From: Comamonadaceae bacterium | GTDB lineage: Bacteria > Pseudomonadota > Gammaproteobacteria > Burkholderiales > Burkholderiaceae_C | Assembly: GCA_947455585.1 (NCBI GenBank) | Contig: CANGOY010000133.1 | Coordinates: forward strand, 1 to 5,931 | Direction: 5' to 3' | Length of the DNA stretch: 5,931 bases | Shown here: positions 5,893 through 5,931 of the stretch, piece after piece | Numbering within the stretch: the first letter of the stretch is position 1 | Layout: the number at the start of each line of letters is the position of its first letter | Made by a program: the position numbers and the translations under genes | The notes under the pieces: generated by a model | Database searches by the model: none | Seen by the model: the letters and a program-made list of their open reading frames with translations, nothing else | What the model was told of the DNA's origin: nothing

Positions 5893-5898
5893 ATTGTA
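5893..5898 (-). promoter_or_regulatory. Possible -10 element for the rubredoxin operon
   Basis: On the minus strand TACAAT lies 34 nt upstream of the rubredoxin GTG, a good -10 match. At 17 nt spacing the -35 reads TTCTGG, a poor match to TTGACA. A transcript from here would have a leader of roughly 28 nt. The only free space between rubredoxin and the putative divergent gene is 51 nt, so a promoter for each direction would have to fit there. Confidence 0.3.
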
Positions 5899-5909
5899 TC
5901 GACCCACTC

Positions 5910-5931
5910 ATGGCGCCAGAAAACACCCCTC
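5910..5931 (+). CDS. Possible start of a divergent gene, cut by window edge
   Basis: An ATG at 5910 opens a frame M-A-P-E-N-T-P that is still open at the window end, divergent from rubredoxin across 51 nt. No good Shine-Dalgarno is seen. From memory, hydroxymethylpyrimidine kinase (thiD) often lies divergent from rubredoxin in Burkholderiales, but seven residues cannot identify it. TAGAAT (5880-5885) is a possible plus-strand -10 without an evident -35. Confidence 0.3.

Noticed and set aside
1..5931. Mobile elements, tRNA/rRNA genes, CRISPR arrays, phage or defence genes
   Set aside because: Genes fill nearly the entire window, with no direct-repeat arrays, transposase motifs or structured RNA signatures; no intergenic space exceeds about 51 nt.

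Overview
The window looks like ordinary chromosome from a betaproteobacterium of the Burkholderiales, most likely a Comamonadaceae member (Limnohabitans/Rhodoferax-like). This rests on the protein sequences as I recognise them, the moderately high GC, and the gene order algH-ruvX-pyrR-pyrB-pyrC'. As I recall, that order is shared with pseudomonads. I see no mobile element, RNA gene, CRISPR array or sign of recent transfer.

Layout. Positions 3512 down to 1 (minus strand) hold one compact transcription unit: algH/yqgE, ruvX/yqgF, pyrR, pyrB, and a dihydroorotase-like gene cut off by the window edge. Three of the four junctions are 4-nt ATGA stop-start overlaps. The fourth (pyrR-pyrB) is a 9-nt gap with a good Shine-Dalgarno. 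A class I CPD photolyase gene (3535-5034, plus) is divergent from algH across only 22 nt. Its stop faces, 3 nt away, the stop of a minus-strand gene for an unrecognised 215-aa helical protein (5685-5038). That gene sits 5 nt downstream of a small rubredoxin gene (5858-5691, minus, GTG start). At the right edge a possible divergent plus-strand gene begins at 5910.

How the genes fit together. PyrB (aspartate transcarbamoylase catalytic chain) and the adjacent dihydroorotase-like protein should form a PyrB-PyrC' complex. The metal-binding HxH motif of the latter reads Q-V-R, and other ligands are also gone, so it is a scaffold pseudo-enzyme; a catalytic dihydroorotase must be encoded elsewhere. 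PyrR may regulate the unit, but there is no room upstream of it for a classical attenuator leader. RuvX (Holliday-junction resolvase-like, also linked to rRNA processing) and AlgH are co-transcribed passengers by operon structure. Photolyase reverses UV-induced pyrimidine dimers, and rubredoxin is a one-electron carrier.

Most worth a second look: the roughly 55-residue Ala/Gln/Glu-rich insertion inside AlgH; the unrecognised 215-aa protein, which may be a relic or relative of the ChpA/FimL N-terminal region at a place where related genomes carry Pil-Chp genes; and the question of how PyrR acts without a leader. I did not find a clearly new multi-gene system.
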